Shown: positions 23,269-36,578, counted from the stretch's first letter. The stretch is DNA of 64,000 bases from Misgurnus anguillicaudatus (GCF_027580225.2 NC_073341.2:16676501-16740500); one strand, 5' to 3'. Numbers and translations: made by a program. Notes: generated by a model from the sequence alone, not told the origin.

Positions 23269-26200
23269 ATTATTATTATTATTATATTTCTTCTTCCCCA
23301 ATGGGAGTCTATGGCAGCCCTATGAACCGTACATAGGAAAATGAAACAAATTTGGCACACTTGTAGTGGTGGTCCTAAATAGTCATGTGACCAACTATGG
23401 GGTCTCTAGCATTAACTCTATAGCGCCACCAACACTTCAAAAATTCAATATTCAAATGGTTATAACTGTAGAATCATTTGATCAACAAAAACTCTACCTA
23501 CTACATCTGAATCCTCTCCTCACGCTCATTACAATGACCACCTTACATTAAGACTCCACCCATTACAGTAGCGGACATTTTGAAAAGTACAGTATTTCGT
23601 TTTTTCGCTACTACTTTTGCAGCGTTCATTGCATTGTTACGCAATTTGGCACAGAGAATCTTTGGACCGAGCCGCAGAGAAATGACCGAACAGAATTTTG
23701 ATTTTTATCTTTGTTCAAAAGTAATAATTGCGTACATTTATCGATGTCGACCCAAAATTCGTTCTGAGTCATTATCTCGGTCATTCTTTGATCAATTGAA
23801 ATGAAACTTGGTACCCTTCATTAGGACCATGAACGGTGGTACCATGCCAAATTTGAGGACAGCGCCACATATGGGTCATGAGATATGAAAAATGGCTATT
23901 TTTGCCCATAACTATTGAAATGTTTGATAGAAAATTATGATCTTGGTGTCTATGGATTCCTTGGCTCATGACCAATCTGTCGATATATATTATGCCGGAA
24001 ATGACCAAACCGCCTGTCCACTATTTTGAATTTTGCTTTAAATTGGGATAACTATTATTCTATACAATGTATTGGCACAAAAATCGGTAGGAAGCATCGG
24101 TATGATGTCCTGAAGGTACTTGGGAAATCTGAAGACAGCGCCACCTAGGGTTCATAAACTATATAAAACAGCCCATAACTTCTGAAAACTTTGTCTGATA
24201 TTCATTTTCTTTGTGAATTTATATTCACTGGTTTAAGTCGATTGCAACGATGTCTCATTTGTCAGTTTTCAACATTCTGTTCATATCTTATTTCATAGCA
24301 TATGTGAAGTAGTTTTTTCGCTACTACTTTTGCAAATTAAGTCTATTTTATGCCAGGCTCTGCTCACATAAACTTTGGAGCAATCCACACAGAAATGACC
24401 AAACACATTTTTTATATTTTCTGCCATTCCCGAGAAATACCTGTCCAAAGTTGACTGTCCCTGTGACATTGTCTCTTTGTCATATTAAATTATTATGACT
24501 GCATTATAACATGTTGTGCATTCCTATACAACATGTTTTTCTTGACTTAAACTTTAACTCTTCTCACTTAAACTATCTGATTCTCATATAAATTGTAATT
24601 TTGTTATTTCTGCTCTGCAATGTCATGTCTGCACCTTCCTTCCTCCATTTGAATGCTTGCAGCTCTGAAAACCTTGGCTAGCTACACTGCCTGTGTAGCT
24701 CAGTCTATTAAATCGCATGCATCAAAACTCAGAGGTTAAGGGTTCGAATCCCGTCTGATGCATGTGTTATGTTTTTCTATTAATATTTGTTGTTTTGAGT
24801 TTATTCTCACCTATTATTCTCAACCAGTCTGTTTTCCATGTTCTGCACGGCTTGCAATTTGGTGGCCAAGCATCATCACCAGTTCAAAAATGCAGTAGCG
24901 GCCATTTTGAAAAGTACAGTAATCAGTTTTTTTGCTACTACTTTTGCAGTGTTTGTTGAATTGTTACACAATTTGGCTCAGATTATCTTTGGACCGAGCC
25001 ACATAGAAATGACCAAACAGAATTTTGATATTTATCTTTGTTCAAAAGAAATAATTGCGTACATTTATCGATGTCAACCCAAAATTCGTTCTGAGTCATT
25101 ATCTCGGTCATTCTTTGATCAATTGAAATGAAACTTGGTACCCTTCATAAGGACCATGAACTGGGGTACCATGCCAAATTTGAGGACAGCGCCACCTATG
25201 GGTCATGAGATATGAAAAATGGCCATTTTTGCCCATAACTATTGAAATGTTTGATAGAAAATTATGATCTTAGTGTCTATGGATTCCTTGGCTCATGACC
25301 AATCTGTCGATATATATTATGCCGGAAATGACCAAACCGCCTGTCCACTATTTTGAATTTTGTTTTAAATTGGGATAACTATTATTCTATATAATGTATC
25401 GGCACAAAAATCGGTAGGAAGCATCCGGTATGATGTCCTGAAGGTACTTGGGAAATCTGAAGACAGCGCCACCTAGGGTTCATAAACTATATAAAACAGC
25501 CCATAACTTCTGAAAACTTTGTCTGATATTCATTTTCTTTGTGAATTTTTATTCACTGGTTTATGTCGATTGCAACGATATCTCATTTGTCAGTTTTCAA
25601 CATTCTGTTCATATCTTATTTCATAGCATATGTGAAGTAGTTTTTTCGCTACTACTTTTGCAAATTAAGTCTATTTTATGTCAGGCTCTGCTCACATAAA
25701 CTTTGGAGCAATCCGCACAGAAATGACCAAACACATTTTTTATATTCTCTGCCATTCCCGAGAAATACCTGTCCAAAGTTGACTGTCCCTGTGACATTGT
25801 CTCTTCGTCATATTAAATTATTATGACTGCATTATAACATGTTGTGCATTCCTATACAACATGTTTTTCTTGACTTAAACTTTAACTCTTCTCACTTAAA
25901 CTATCTGATTCCCATATAAATTGTAATTTTGTTATTTCTGCTCTGCAATGTCATGTCTGCACCTTCCTTCCTCCATTTGATTGCTTGCAGCTCTGAAAAC
26001 CTTGGCTAGCTACACTGCCTGTGTAGCTCAGTCTATTAAATCGCATGCATCAAAAGTCAGAGGTTAAGGGTTCGAATCCCGTCTGATGCATGTGTTATGT
26101 TTTTCTATTAATATTTGTTTTGAGTTTATTCTCACCTTTTATTCTCAACCAGTCTGTTTTCCATGTTCTGCGCGGCTTGCAATTTGGTGGCCAAGCATCA

Positions 26201-27155
26201 TCACCGGTTCAAAAATGCAGTAGCGGCCATTTTGAAAAGTACAGTATTCAGTTTTTTTGCTACTACTTTTGCAGTGTTTGTTGAATTGTTACACAATTTG
26301 GCTCAGATTATCTTTGGACCGAGCCACATAGAAATGACCAAACAGAATTTTGATATTTATCTTTGTTCAAAAGTAATACATTTGTCAATAGGAATAACTT
26401 TTAAACCATTTAATCAACTAAACTTCTACGGAGAATATTTGATGGGGTAATCTATGCCTTCCCAGTAGCTCAACCAAATGCGTGATGGGCATGAAATCCA
26501 GAGGTTGCGGGTTCAAATCCAGCGTAGAGCAGCAATTAAAATGGTTCATACAAATGATATATCATGTAGAGTCAAATGTTTGAACAGGTTTGACTACCTA
26601 TAGGCGATTTAAAAAAATATTCTGTTCTTGAGAAAAATCTCTCCAAACTTGAACATACACATTGTCACTACAGCAATCTAGCTTAAGCAGCTGTCTGTAT
26701 GTATGTCTCCCCTGTAGCTCAACCAGATGAGTGACAGGCATGAAACCTGGAGATCATGGGTTCAAGTCCTGGCTAGGGCAGAAATTGAAGTCTCTTACTT
26801 TAGAGTCAAAAGCTTCAATTCATTATTTGTATTTTACTTTATTATTTTTACAGGTATTATTTCGTTTGTGCTCTTTTGGTTTAAGTCTCATGTGTAACAT
26901 GTATGATGCTTTGGTGGTTCAATTGTTTTCTAGGTCAGCATTGGACTAATCGGTCCTTCTTTCAGCATGCAAATAAATATTATACTTCAAAATTTTTATT
27001 TTTTCATTATGTTCATTCTCATCTCTGAGTCCTGTGTGCTGATAGTTCCCATACATATCTGCTACATTGCATTCTTCAATTGCATGTCCTTTCAGCTTCG
27101 TTGCGTGTTGCAGGACCATTGTTGCTTGGCCCCGTATCGCTGTCTACAGCTATAT
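23269..27155 (+). repeat. Array unit U13 (type d, internally duplicated)
   Basis: Longest unit. Body from about 23,296 is almost identical to U6 for its first part. A segment of about 1,328 bp is tandemly duplicated inside: 23,571-24,898 recurs at 24,899-26,226, each ending with a GTGTAGCTCAGTC-type tRNA-like module (B boxes 24741-24751 and 26069-26079). Two TAGCTCAACC-type modules follow (B boxes 26510-26520 and 26759-26769). Terminus TTGGCCCC near 27,128. Confidence 0.85.
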
Positions 27156-28475
27156 TTCTTCTTAATCTTAATCTTCCCCAATGGGAGTCTATGGCAGCCC
27201 TATGAACCGTATATAGGAAAATGATGAAATTTGGCACAGTTGTAGTGGTGGTCATAAATAGTCATTTGGCCAAAAATGGGGTCTCTAGCAGTAACTCTAT
27301 AGTGCCACCATCATCTCAAAAATTCAATGTTCAAATGGTTATAACTGGTGATCCATTAGATCTATGAGAATTCTACTTAGTAAACATGATTGCTCTCATC
27401 CTGCTTATTGAATTTGCTACTTTACAGTAAGACTCCTCCCATTACAGTATCGGCCATTTTGAAATGTACAGTATTTCGTTTTTTCGCTACTCCTCCTTCA
27501 AATTTGGTTCAATTCTTATGAGATTTGGCACATGTGATCTTTGGAGTGAGCCGCATAGAAATGACTGAACAGAATTTTGATATTTTTCTTTATTCAAAAG
27601 TAATTAATGCGCGAACTTAACGAGATTGACGCAAAATTGGTTCTGAGGCTGTATCTCGGTCATTCTTTGATCAATCGAGATGAAATTTGGTACGCTTCAT
27701 GTCGACCATGAAATGGGGGTCCATGCCAAATTTGGTGACAGCGCCACCTATGGGTCATGAGATAGGAAAAAAGGCTATTTTTGCGCATAACTTCTGAATC
27801 GATTGTCAGAAAATTATGATCTTGGTGTCTACAGATTCCTTGGCTCATGCCGCATCTGCCGATATGTATTATGCCGGGATTGACCGAACCGCCTGTCCGC
27901 CATTTTGAAATCTGTGATAAATTGCTATAACTTTTGAAGTATCGGATATATCGGCGCAAAAATCGGTAGGGAGCTTCGGCATGACGTCCTGAGGAAATCA
28001 GAGAACAGCGCCACCTAGGGGTATAAACTATAACAGTTCTTATAGAACTGCTTATAACTTCTGAATTCTTTGTATGGCATGTAAGCTCTTTTCTGCTGCC
28101 CCTTGAGCTGTGTCTACTGAGTGGCGCATCTGTTAAGTCGTTTGCATAGAGATCCTGAGTTCATGGGTTCGAATCCCACCTGAGCCAGGTGTTAATTTCT
28201 TCTATTATAGTTTTGTTTTTTCTCACCTATTCTTTTTGACCTGTCTGTAGTTCACATATGTTCTATTTTTGCCATGTTTTCTGTTGCTGCTCTGCACTGC
28301 GGTGGTTCTGCTCTGTCATTGCTACGCTTTGGGTTCTTTGCTGAGCCTTGTGTTCTTGACGCACCTTGGGTGCTCAATGCGCCCTGAGTGATTGATAAGT
28401 TGTATCTTTCTTGCTATGCTTTGGGAGCTCATTGCGCTGATTGTGCTTGGCCCCGTATCGCTGCTTGCAGCTATA
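27156..28475 (+). repeat. Array unit U14 (type c)
   Basis: No head; starts with a CTTAAT tract and body from about 27,177. tRNA-like B box at 28166-28176. Terminus TTGGCCCC near 28,447. The 1,333-bp offset to U15 is almost mismatch-free, so U14-U16 are very recent tandem copies. Confidence 0.88.
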
Positions 28476-29811
28476 TTTATTATTATTATTCTTCTTAATC
28501 TTAATCTTCCCCAATGGGAGTCTATGGCAGCCCTATGAACCGTATATAGGAAAATGATGAAATTTGGCACAGTTGTAGTGGTGGTCATAAATAGTCATTT
28601 GGCCAAAAATGGGGTCTCTAGCAGTAACTCTATAGTGCCACCATCATCTCAAAAATTCAATGTTCAAATGGTTATAACTGGTGATCCATTAGATCTATGA
28701 GAATTCTACTTAGTAAACATGATTGCTCTCATCCTGCTTATTGAATTTGATACTTTACAGTAAGACTCCTCCCATTACAGTATCGGCCATTTTGAAATGT
28801 ACAGTATTTCGTTTTTTCGCTACTCCTCCTTCAAATTTGGTTCAATTCTTATGAGATTTGGCACATGTGATCTTTGGAGTGAGCCGCATAGAAATGACTG
28901 AACAGAATTTTGATATTTTTCTTTATTCAAAAGTAATTAATGCGCGAACTTAACGAGATTGACGCAAAATTGGTTCTGAGGCTGTATCTCGGTCATTCTT
29001 TGATCAATCGAGATGAAATTTGGTACGCTTCATGTCGACCATGAAATGGGGGTCCATGCCAAATTTGGTGACAGCGCCACCTATGGGTCATGAGATAGGA
29101 AAAAAGGCTATTTTTGCGCATAACTTCTGAATCGATTGTCAGAAAATTATGATCTTGGTGTCTACAGATTCCTTGGCTCATGCCGCATCTGCCGATATGT
29201 ATTATGCCGGGATTGACCGAACCGCCTGTCCGCCATTTTGAAATCTGTGATAAATTGCTATAACTTTTGAAGTATCGGATATATCGGCGCAAAAATCGGT
29301 AGGGAGCTTCGGCATGACGTCCTGAGGAAATCAGAGAACAGCGCCACCTAGGGGTATAAACTATAACAGTTCTTATAGAACTGCTTATAACTTCTGAATT
29401 CTTTGTATGGCATGTAAGCTCTTTTCTGCTGCCCCTTGAGCTGTGTCTACTGAGTGGCGCATCTGTTAAGTCGTTTGCATAGAGATCCTGAGTTCATGGG
29501 TTCGAATCCCACCTGAGCCAGGTGTTAATTTCTTCTATTATAGTTTTGTTCTTTCTCACCTATTCTTTTTGACCTGTCTGTAGTTCACATATGTTCTATT
29601 TTTGCCATGTTTTCTGTTGCTGCTCTGCACTGCGGTGGTTCTGCTCTGTCATTGCTACGCTTTGGGTTCTTTGCTGAGCCTTGTGTTCTTGATGCACCTT
29701 GGGTGCTCAATGCGCCCTGAGTGATTGATAAGTTGTATCTTTCTTGCTGTGCTTTGGGAGCTCATTGCGCTGATTGTGCTTGGCCCCGTATCGCTGCTTG
29801 CAGCTATATTT
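28476..29811 (+). repeat. Array unit U15 (type c)
   Basis: Near-identical to U14 (period 1,333 bp). (TTA)n start, body from about 28,510, tRNA-like B box at 29499-29509, terminus TTGGCCCC near 29,780. Confidence 0.88.
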
Positions 29812-31358
29812 AGGGGCCAAGCACCTATGGTGCTGTGGCACCTATTGTTTCTGTTAGTATTATTAGGGGCCAAGCACCTATGGTGCTGTGGCACCTATTG
29901 TTTCTGTTAGTATTATTATTCTTCTTAATCTTAATCTTCCCCAATGGGAGTCTATGGCAGCCCTATGAACCGTATATAGGAAAATGATGAAATTTGGCAC
30001 AGTATCGCTGCTTGCAGCTATATTTATTATTATTATTCTTCTTAATCTTAATCTTCCCCAATGGGAGTCTATGGCAGCCCTATGAACCGTATATAGGAAA
30101 ATGATGAAATTTGGCACAGTTGTAGTGGTGGTCATAAATAGTCATTTGGCCAAAAATGGGGTCTCTAGCAGTAACTCTATAGTGCCACCATCATCTCAAA
30201 AATTCAATGTTCAAATGGTTATAACTGGTGATCCATTAGATCTATGAGAATTCTACTTAGTAAACATGATTGCTCTCATCCTGCTTATTGAATTTGATAC
30301 TTTACAGTAAGACTCCTCCCATTACAGTATCGGCCATTTTGAAATGTACAGTATTTCGTTTTTTCGCTACTCCTCCTTCAAATTTGGTTCAATTCTTATG
30401 AGATTTGGCACATGTGATCTTTGGAGTGAGCCGCATAGAAATGACTGAACAGAATTTTGATATTTTTCTTTATTCAAAAGTAATTAATGCGCGAACTTAA
30501 CGAGATTGACGCAAAATTGGTTCTGAGGCTGTATCTCGGTCATTCTTTGATCAATCGAGATGAAATTTGGTACGCTTCATGTCGACCATGAAATGGGGGT
30601 CCATGCCAAATTTGGTGACAGCGCCACCTATGGGTCATGAGATAGGAAAAAAGGCTATTTTTGCGCATAACTTCTGAATCGATTGTCAGAAAATTATGAT
30701 CTTGGTGTCTACAGATTCCTTGGCTCATGCCGCATCTGTCGATATGTATTATGCCGGGATTGACCGAACCGCCTGTCCGCCATTTTGAAATCTGTGATAA
30801 ATTGCTATAACTTTTGAAGTATCGGATATATCGGCGCAAAAATCGGTAGGGAGCTTCGGCATGACGTCCTGAGGAAATCAGAGAACAGCGCCACCTAGGG
30901 GTATAAACTATAACAGTTCTTATAGAACTGCTTATAACTTCTGAATTCTTTGTATGGCATGTAAGCTCTTTTCTGCTGCCCCTTGAGCTGTGTCTACTGA
31001 GTGGCGCATCTGTTAAGTCGTTTGCATAGAGATCCTGAGTTCATGGGTTCGAATCCCACCTGAGCCAGGTGTTAATTTCTTCTATTATAGTTTTGTTCTT
31101 TCTCACCTATTCTTTTTGACCTGTCTGTAGTTCACATATGTTCTATTTTTGCCATGTTTTCTGTTGCTGCTCTGCACGGCAGTGGTTCTGCTCTGTGATT
31201 GTTACGCTTTGGGTTCTTTGCTGAGCCTTGCGTTCTTGATGCACCTTGGGTGCTCAATGCGCCCTGGGTGATTGATACGTTGTATCTTTCTTGCTGTGCT
31301 TTGGGTGCTCATTGCGCTGATTGTGCTTGGCCCCGTATCGCTGCTTGCAGCTATATTT
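29812..31358 (+). repeat. Array unit U16 (type c, with a mini-unit)
   Basis: Two C-G heads (29812 and 29865), (TTA)n, then a truncated mini-unit: the body starts at about 29,940, runs only about 64 bp, and jumps at about 30,003 to a unit terminus (TATCGCTGCTTGCAGC). A complete body restarts at about 30,059. tRNA-like B box at 31046-31056. Terminus TTGGCCCC near 31,327. Confidence 0.86.
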
Positions 31359-32782
31359 AGGGGCCAAGCACCTATGGTGCTGTGGCACCTATTGTTTCTG
31401 TTAGTATTATTAGGGGCCAAGCACCTATGGTGCTGTGGCACCTATTGTTTCTGTTAGTATTATTATTCTTCTTAATCTTTATCTTCCACAATGGGAGTCT
31501 ATGGCAGCCCTATGAACCGTATGTAGGAAAATAATGAAATTTGGCACAGTTGTAGTGGTGGTCATAAATAGTCATTTGGCCAAAAATGGGGTCTCTAGCA
31601 GTAACTCTATAGCGCCACCATCATCTCAAAAATTCAATGTTCAAATGGTTATAACTCGTGATCCATTTGCTCTATGAAAATTCTACTTAGTACACGTGAT
31701 TGCTCTCCTCATGCTTATTGTTTTTAATACCTTACAGTAAGACTCCACTCATTACAGTATCGGCCATTTTGAAATGTCCAGTATTTTGTTTTTCGCTACT
31801 CCTTCAAATTTGGTTAAATTCTTATGAGATTTGGCACATGTGATCTTTGGAGTGAGCCGCATAGAAATGACTGAACAGAATTTTGATATTTTTCTTTATT
31901 CAAAAGTAATTAATGCGCGAACTTAACGAGATTGACGCAAAATTGGTTCTGAGGCTGTATCTCGGTCATTCTTTGATCAATCGAGATGAAATTTGGTACG
32001 CTTCATGTCGACCATGAAATGGGGGTCCATGCCAAATTTGGTGACAGCGCCACCTATGGGTCATGAGATAGGAAAAAAGGCTATTTTTGCGCATAACTTC
32101 TGAATCGTTTGTCAGAAAATTATGATCTTGGTGTCTACTGATTCCTTGGCTCATGCCGCATCTGTCGATATGTATTATGCCGGGATTGACCGAACCGCCT
32201 GTCCGCCATTTTGAAATTTCTGATAAATTGCTATAACTTTTGAAGTATCGGATATATCGGCGCAAAAATCGGTAGGGAGCTTCGGCATGACGTCCTGAGG
32301 AAATCAGAGAACAGCGCCACCTAGGGGTATAAACTATAACAGTTCTTATAGAACTGCTTATAACTTCTGAATTCTTTGTATGGCATGTAAGCTCTTTTCT
32401 GCTGCCCCTTGAGCTCTGTCTACTGAGTGGCGCATCTGTTAAGTCGTATGTATTGAGATCCTGAGTTCATGGGTTCGAATCCCGCCTGAGGCAGGTGTTA
32501 ATTTGTTCTATTAAAGTTTTGTTATTTCCCACCTATTCGTCTCGACCTGTCTGTAGTTCACATATGTTCTATTTTTGCCATGTTTTCTGTTGCTGCTCTG
32601 CACTGCGGTGGTTCTGCTCTGTCATTGCTACGCTTTGGGTTCTTTGCGGCGCCTTGTGTTCTTGATGCACCTTGGGTGCTCAATGCGCCCTGGGTGATTG
32701 ATACGTTGTATCTTTCTTGCTGTGCTTTTGGTGCTCATTGCGCTGATGGTGCTTGGCCCTGTATCGCTGCTTGCAGCTATAT
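31359..32782 (+). repeat. Array unit U17 (type c)
   Basis: Two C-G heads (31359 and 31412), (TTA)n, body from about 31,490. tRNA-like B box at 32472-32482. Terminus near 32,753, with one change (TTGGCCCT). Slightly more diverged than U14-U16, with small deletions near 31,795. Confidence 0.86.
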
Positions 32783-34023
32783 TTATTATTATTATTTTTC
32801 CGCTTCCCCAATGGGAGTCTATGGCAGCCCTATGAACCGTATGTAGGAAAATGATGAAATTTGGCACAGTTGTAGTGGTGGTCATAAATAGTCATTTGGC
32901 CAAAAATGGGGTCTCTAGCAGTAACTCTATAGCGCCACCATCATCTCAAAAATTCAATATTCAAATGGTTATAACTCGTGATCCATTAGATCTATGAGAA
33001 TTCTACTTAGTACACGTGATTGCTCTCATCCCGCTTATTGAATTTGATACTTTACAGTAAGACTCCTCCCATTACAGTATCGGCCATTTCGAAATGTACA
33101 GTATTTCGTTTTTTCGCTACTCCTCATTCAAATTTGGTTCAATTGTTATGAAGTTTGTCACAGATGATCTTTGTAGTGAGCTGCATAGAAATGACCGAAC
33201 AGAATTTTGATATTTATCTTTATTCAAAAGTAATAAATGCGCAAACTTAACGAGGTTGACGCAAAAATGGTCATTCTTTGATTTAATTGAAATTAAATTG
33301 GCTACACTTCATGTTGACCATGAACTGGGGGTCCATATCAAATTTGGTGACAGCGCCACATATGGGTCATGAGATATGAAAATAGGCTATTTTTGCCCAT
33401 AACATCTGAACTGTTTGTCAGAAAATTATGATCTTGATGTCTATGGATTGCTTACATCATGCCGCATCTGCCGATGTGTATTATGCCGGGTTTGACCAAA
33501 CCGCCTGTCCGCCATTTTGAAATTTCACATAAATTGTTATTTTTTTTTAACTATTGGACATATCCGCGCAAAAAGTGGTAAGGAGCTTTGACATGATGTC
33601 CTGAAGGTACCTGGGAAGTCAGAGTACAGCGCCACCTAGGGGTAATAAACTATAACAGTTATGCTTATAACTTCAGAATACTTTGTCTGATATGAATTTC
33701 TTTCTGAAATTGTATTCACTGGTTTATGCCGGTTGCAACGATACCTCATTTGTCATTTTCCAACATTCTGTTCATGTATTATTGTAAAGCATTTGGTAGA
33801 TGATTTTTCCGCTACTCCTTTTACAAATTTTGTTTATTTTTTGCCAGGTTCTGCTCGTATAATGTTTGGAGCAATCCGCACAGAAATGACTGAACAGATT
33901 TTTGATATTCTGTTCTCTTTCTTAGAAATACCACTCCAAAGTTGACCGTGCCTGTGACGTTGTCTATTTGTCATAGTAAATTAATATGACTGTATATTAC
34001 ATTGTATAGCATTACTATACATA

Positions 34024-34262
34024 GGGGCGGTTTCCCGGATAGGGATTAGACTAGTCCTAGACTAAAACTTTTTTAAAAACTGTTCAAACTGAAAACAACG
34101 TGCACTGACGTATCTTAAAATGCAAAATTTCCCTTTGTTTTGCTTTAAAATGCACACAGGTAATGTTTTTAGTAAGGCATGTTTATTAAAACTAGCTATA
34201 TTTCCTAATTAAACTAAGGCCTAGTCCTGGCTTAAGCTAATCCCTGTCCGGGAAACCGGGCC
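34024..34262. mobile_element. MITE with GGGGCGGTTTCCCGG ends
   Basis: Imperfect terminal inverted repeats of about 26 bp: left GGGGCGGTTTCCCGG and right CCGGGAAACCGGGCC, with GGGATTAG just inside both. It sits in U18 at a place that reads uninterrupted (CTATACATAATGATC) in U3 and U4, so the insertion is polymorphic among units. The exact target-site duplication is unclear because of a few extra T bases at the right edge. Related copies are at 42,259, 48,854 and 51,203. Confidence 0.85.
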
Positions 34263-34647
34263 TTTATGATCTGCTTGTCTTCAATTTCACTTGAACTCAT
34301 GTACATTGTATTTCTGTTAATTCTACTTCTGCTGTGTCAATTCTGCATCTTTGGTGATTGACATATGTCAATCCTTGCAGATATCTAATCTTTTTCTGCT
34401 GCCCCAAGAACTGTGTCAACTGAGTGGCGCATCCAGGAAATCACATGCATTGAGATTCTGAGTTCTTGGGTTTGAATCCCACCTGAGTCATGTATTAGGT
34501 TTTTCTATTAATGTTTTGTTCTTCCTCATCAATTCTTCTCAACCTGTCTGTAGTTCACATATGTTATATTTTTCCATGTTTGCTGTTGTTGCTCTGCATT
34601 GTGGTGGTTCTGCTCTATGATTCCTGAGCCTTGCGTGTTTGATGTGC

Positions 34648-34860
34648 TTTATGGTGCTTGCTGTGCTTTGTGAGCTTGCTGTCCTTTGTGTGCTTGCTGT
34701 GCTTTGTGAGCTTGCTGTGCTTTGTGTGCTTTGCTGTGTTTGTGTGCTTGCTGTGCTTTGTGAGCTTGCTGTGCTTTGTGTGCTTGCTGTGCTTTGTGAG
34801 CTTGCTGTGCTTTGTGAGCTTGCTGTGCTTTCATGTGCTTGCTATGATTTGTGTGCTTGT
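34648..34860 (+). repeat. 18-bp minisatellite in U18, left part
   Basis: About 12 copies of the 18-bp unit, ending abruptly at unrelated sequence. It is the left half of one minisatellite split by the insertion at 34,861-35,949. A 94-residue frame runs through it into the insert and has no protein character. Confidence 0.88.
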
Positions 34861-35949
34861 GTAATGCCTCTGAAAAGAGGGAGAAGAAAACTCATAAAGA
34901 TGCTGAAGTTTCCCCACTGCTAACTTTATGTGTAATCCATTTTCATAACAATTGACAATAAACTTTACAAAACAGCATCAATTGTCTTTTTCTTTTACAC
35001 ATTTTTACACAAACTGTCAATCAAATACCATTTTAGTTATTTATAATCAATGATGCATGAATTAATACAGTTTTTTCGAAATATCTGATACAGACCATTC
35101 AAAATAACTCTCATCTGAATGCACTTTTCACATTCTTCAATATACTTACATTTTTCTCAGTAAATTAACTAGTCAATACTAAATTAACAGAAGTAAACAT
35201 TAAATGTAATACGTAAAAATACATTAGACTCTCGATATATGGCCTGGGCCTTACGCCATTTCACACCTGGCCTCGTGCATCTCTAAACTAGTACACATTT
35301 AAACATTTCCCCAAAACACAATCAGTATCATCTTAACATTTATATACTTTTAAACCTTGTTTTAACATCATATTAATCGATTGTAACATTTTATTACTTG
35401 AGTTAATACCTGAAAAGAGGGAGAAGAAAACTCATAAAGATGCTGAAGTTTCCCCACTGCGAACTTTATGTGTAATGAAGAAACCCCGCGAGTTCTCTCC
35501 CAGTGAAGTGAATCAGACAAAAGCAATCGATCGCCCCCTGCGATCGAGCAGGCAAAAGTAATCGATCGAACGCCTTATTGTACCCAACTCATAAATCTAA
35601 TAGGACATAGATGAACTAAAATAACAAACAAATTACATCGTGAGATTTTATAAACAGTTATAAACTTAAACAGTTACGCTTCACAGAATGATGACTTGTA
35701 AACAGATACTTCACAGAATAAAGACTTAATAATTTTAATGTAACACATATTTCAAAAGATAATGGTATATATGAGTTATAAACATATTCACACCATATGT
35801 AATGTAATGTATTTTCACTGTTTCACAGATTAATTAAACCTTAGATGAATTAATATTTCTATGTAAATACAGATTTCAATTCTTTTATATTTCTCTGTAA
35901 ATGCATATGATTTATAACCATTTCTTTGTAAATACATATTTCAATCTAC
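34861..35949. other. Insertion of unknown identity inside the U18 minisatellite
   Basis: About 1.09 kb of AT-rich sequence unrelated to any array unit. It contains a 67-bp direct repeat (34870-34936 and 35410-35476), exactly 540 bp apart with one mismatch, starting CTGAAAAGAGGGAGAAG. Near 35,500-35,580 it has several ATCGATCG and CGATCG motifs. The right end has three degenerate copies of a TTTCTxTGTAAATACATATT motif (35,855-35,945). I see no convincing terminal inverted repeat. It could be a small LTR-like or template-switch product, or ordinary flanking DNA brought in by recombination. Confidence 0.7.
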
Positions 35950-36522
35950 CACACTTGCTGCGCTTTGTGAGCTTGCTGTGCTTTGTGTGCTTGCTGTGCT
36001 TTGTGTGCTTGCTGTGCTTTGTGAGCTTGGTGTGCTTTTATGTGCTTGCTGTGCTTTGTGTGCTTGCTGTGCTTTGTGAGCTTCTGTGCTTTGTGAGCTT
36101 GCTGTGCTTTGTGTGGTTGATGTGCTTTGTGTGGTTAATGTGCTTTGTTTGCTTGCTGTGCTTTGTGAGCTGGCTGTGCTGTGTGAGCTTGCTGTGATTT
36201 ATGAGCTTTCTGTGCTTTGTGAGATTGATGTGCTTTGTGTGCTTGCTGTGCTCTGTGAGCTTGCTGTGTTTTGTGTGCTTGCTATGCTTTGTGAGCTTGC
36301 TGTGCTCTGTGAGCTTGCTGTGCTTTGTGTGCTTGCTGTGCTTTGTGTGCTTGCTGTGCTTTGTGAGCTTGCTGTGCTTTGTGAGCTTGCTGTGCTTTGT
36401 GTGCTTGCTGTGCTTTGTGTGCCTGCTGTGCTTTGTGTGCTTGGTGAGCTTGCTGTGCTTTGTAAGCTTGCTGTGATTTGTGAGCTTGCTGTGTTTTGTG
36501 TGCTTGCTGTGCTTGCTTCGGG
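35950..36522 (+). repeat. 18-bp minisatellite in U18, right part
   Basis: About 32 copies, more degenerate than in U3/U4, with irregular units near 36,080-36,230. It continues the array broken at 34,860 and runs into the normal unit terminus. Confidence 0.9.
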
Positions 36523-36578
36523 TGCTCATTATTGCGCTGAAGGTGCTTGGCCCCGAGTTGCTGCTTGCAGCTATATTT

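Larger units (their letters stand above)
32783..36578 (+). repeat. Array unit U18 (type a, with two insertions)
   Basis: No head; (TTA)n, body from about 32,811. A MITE interrupts it at 34,024-34,262. One tRNA-like module has a B box at 34469-34479 (GGTTTGAATCC). The tail minisatellite starts at about 34,648, is interrupted at about 34,861-35,949 by about 1.1 kb of unrelated sequence, and resumes to about 36,522. Terminus GGTGCTTGGCCCC near 36,543. Confidence 0.84.

Noticed and set aside
34870..35476. Complete small LTR retrotransposon
   Set aside because: The direct repeats are only 67 bp, do not start TG or end CA, and no primer-binding or polypurine site is evident; kept as an insert of unknown identity.
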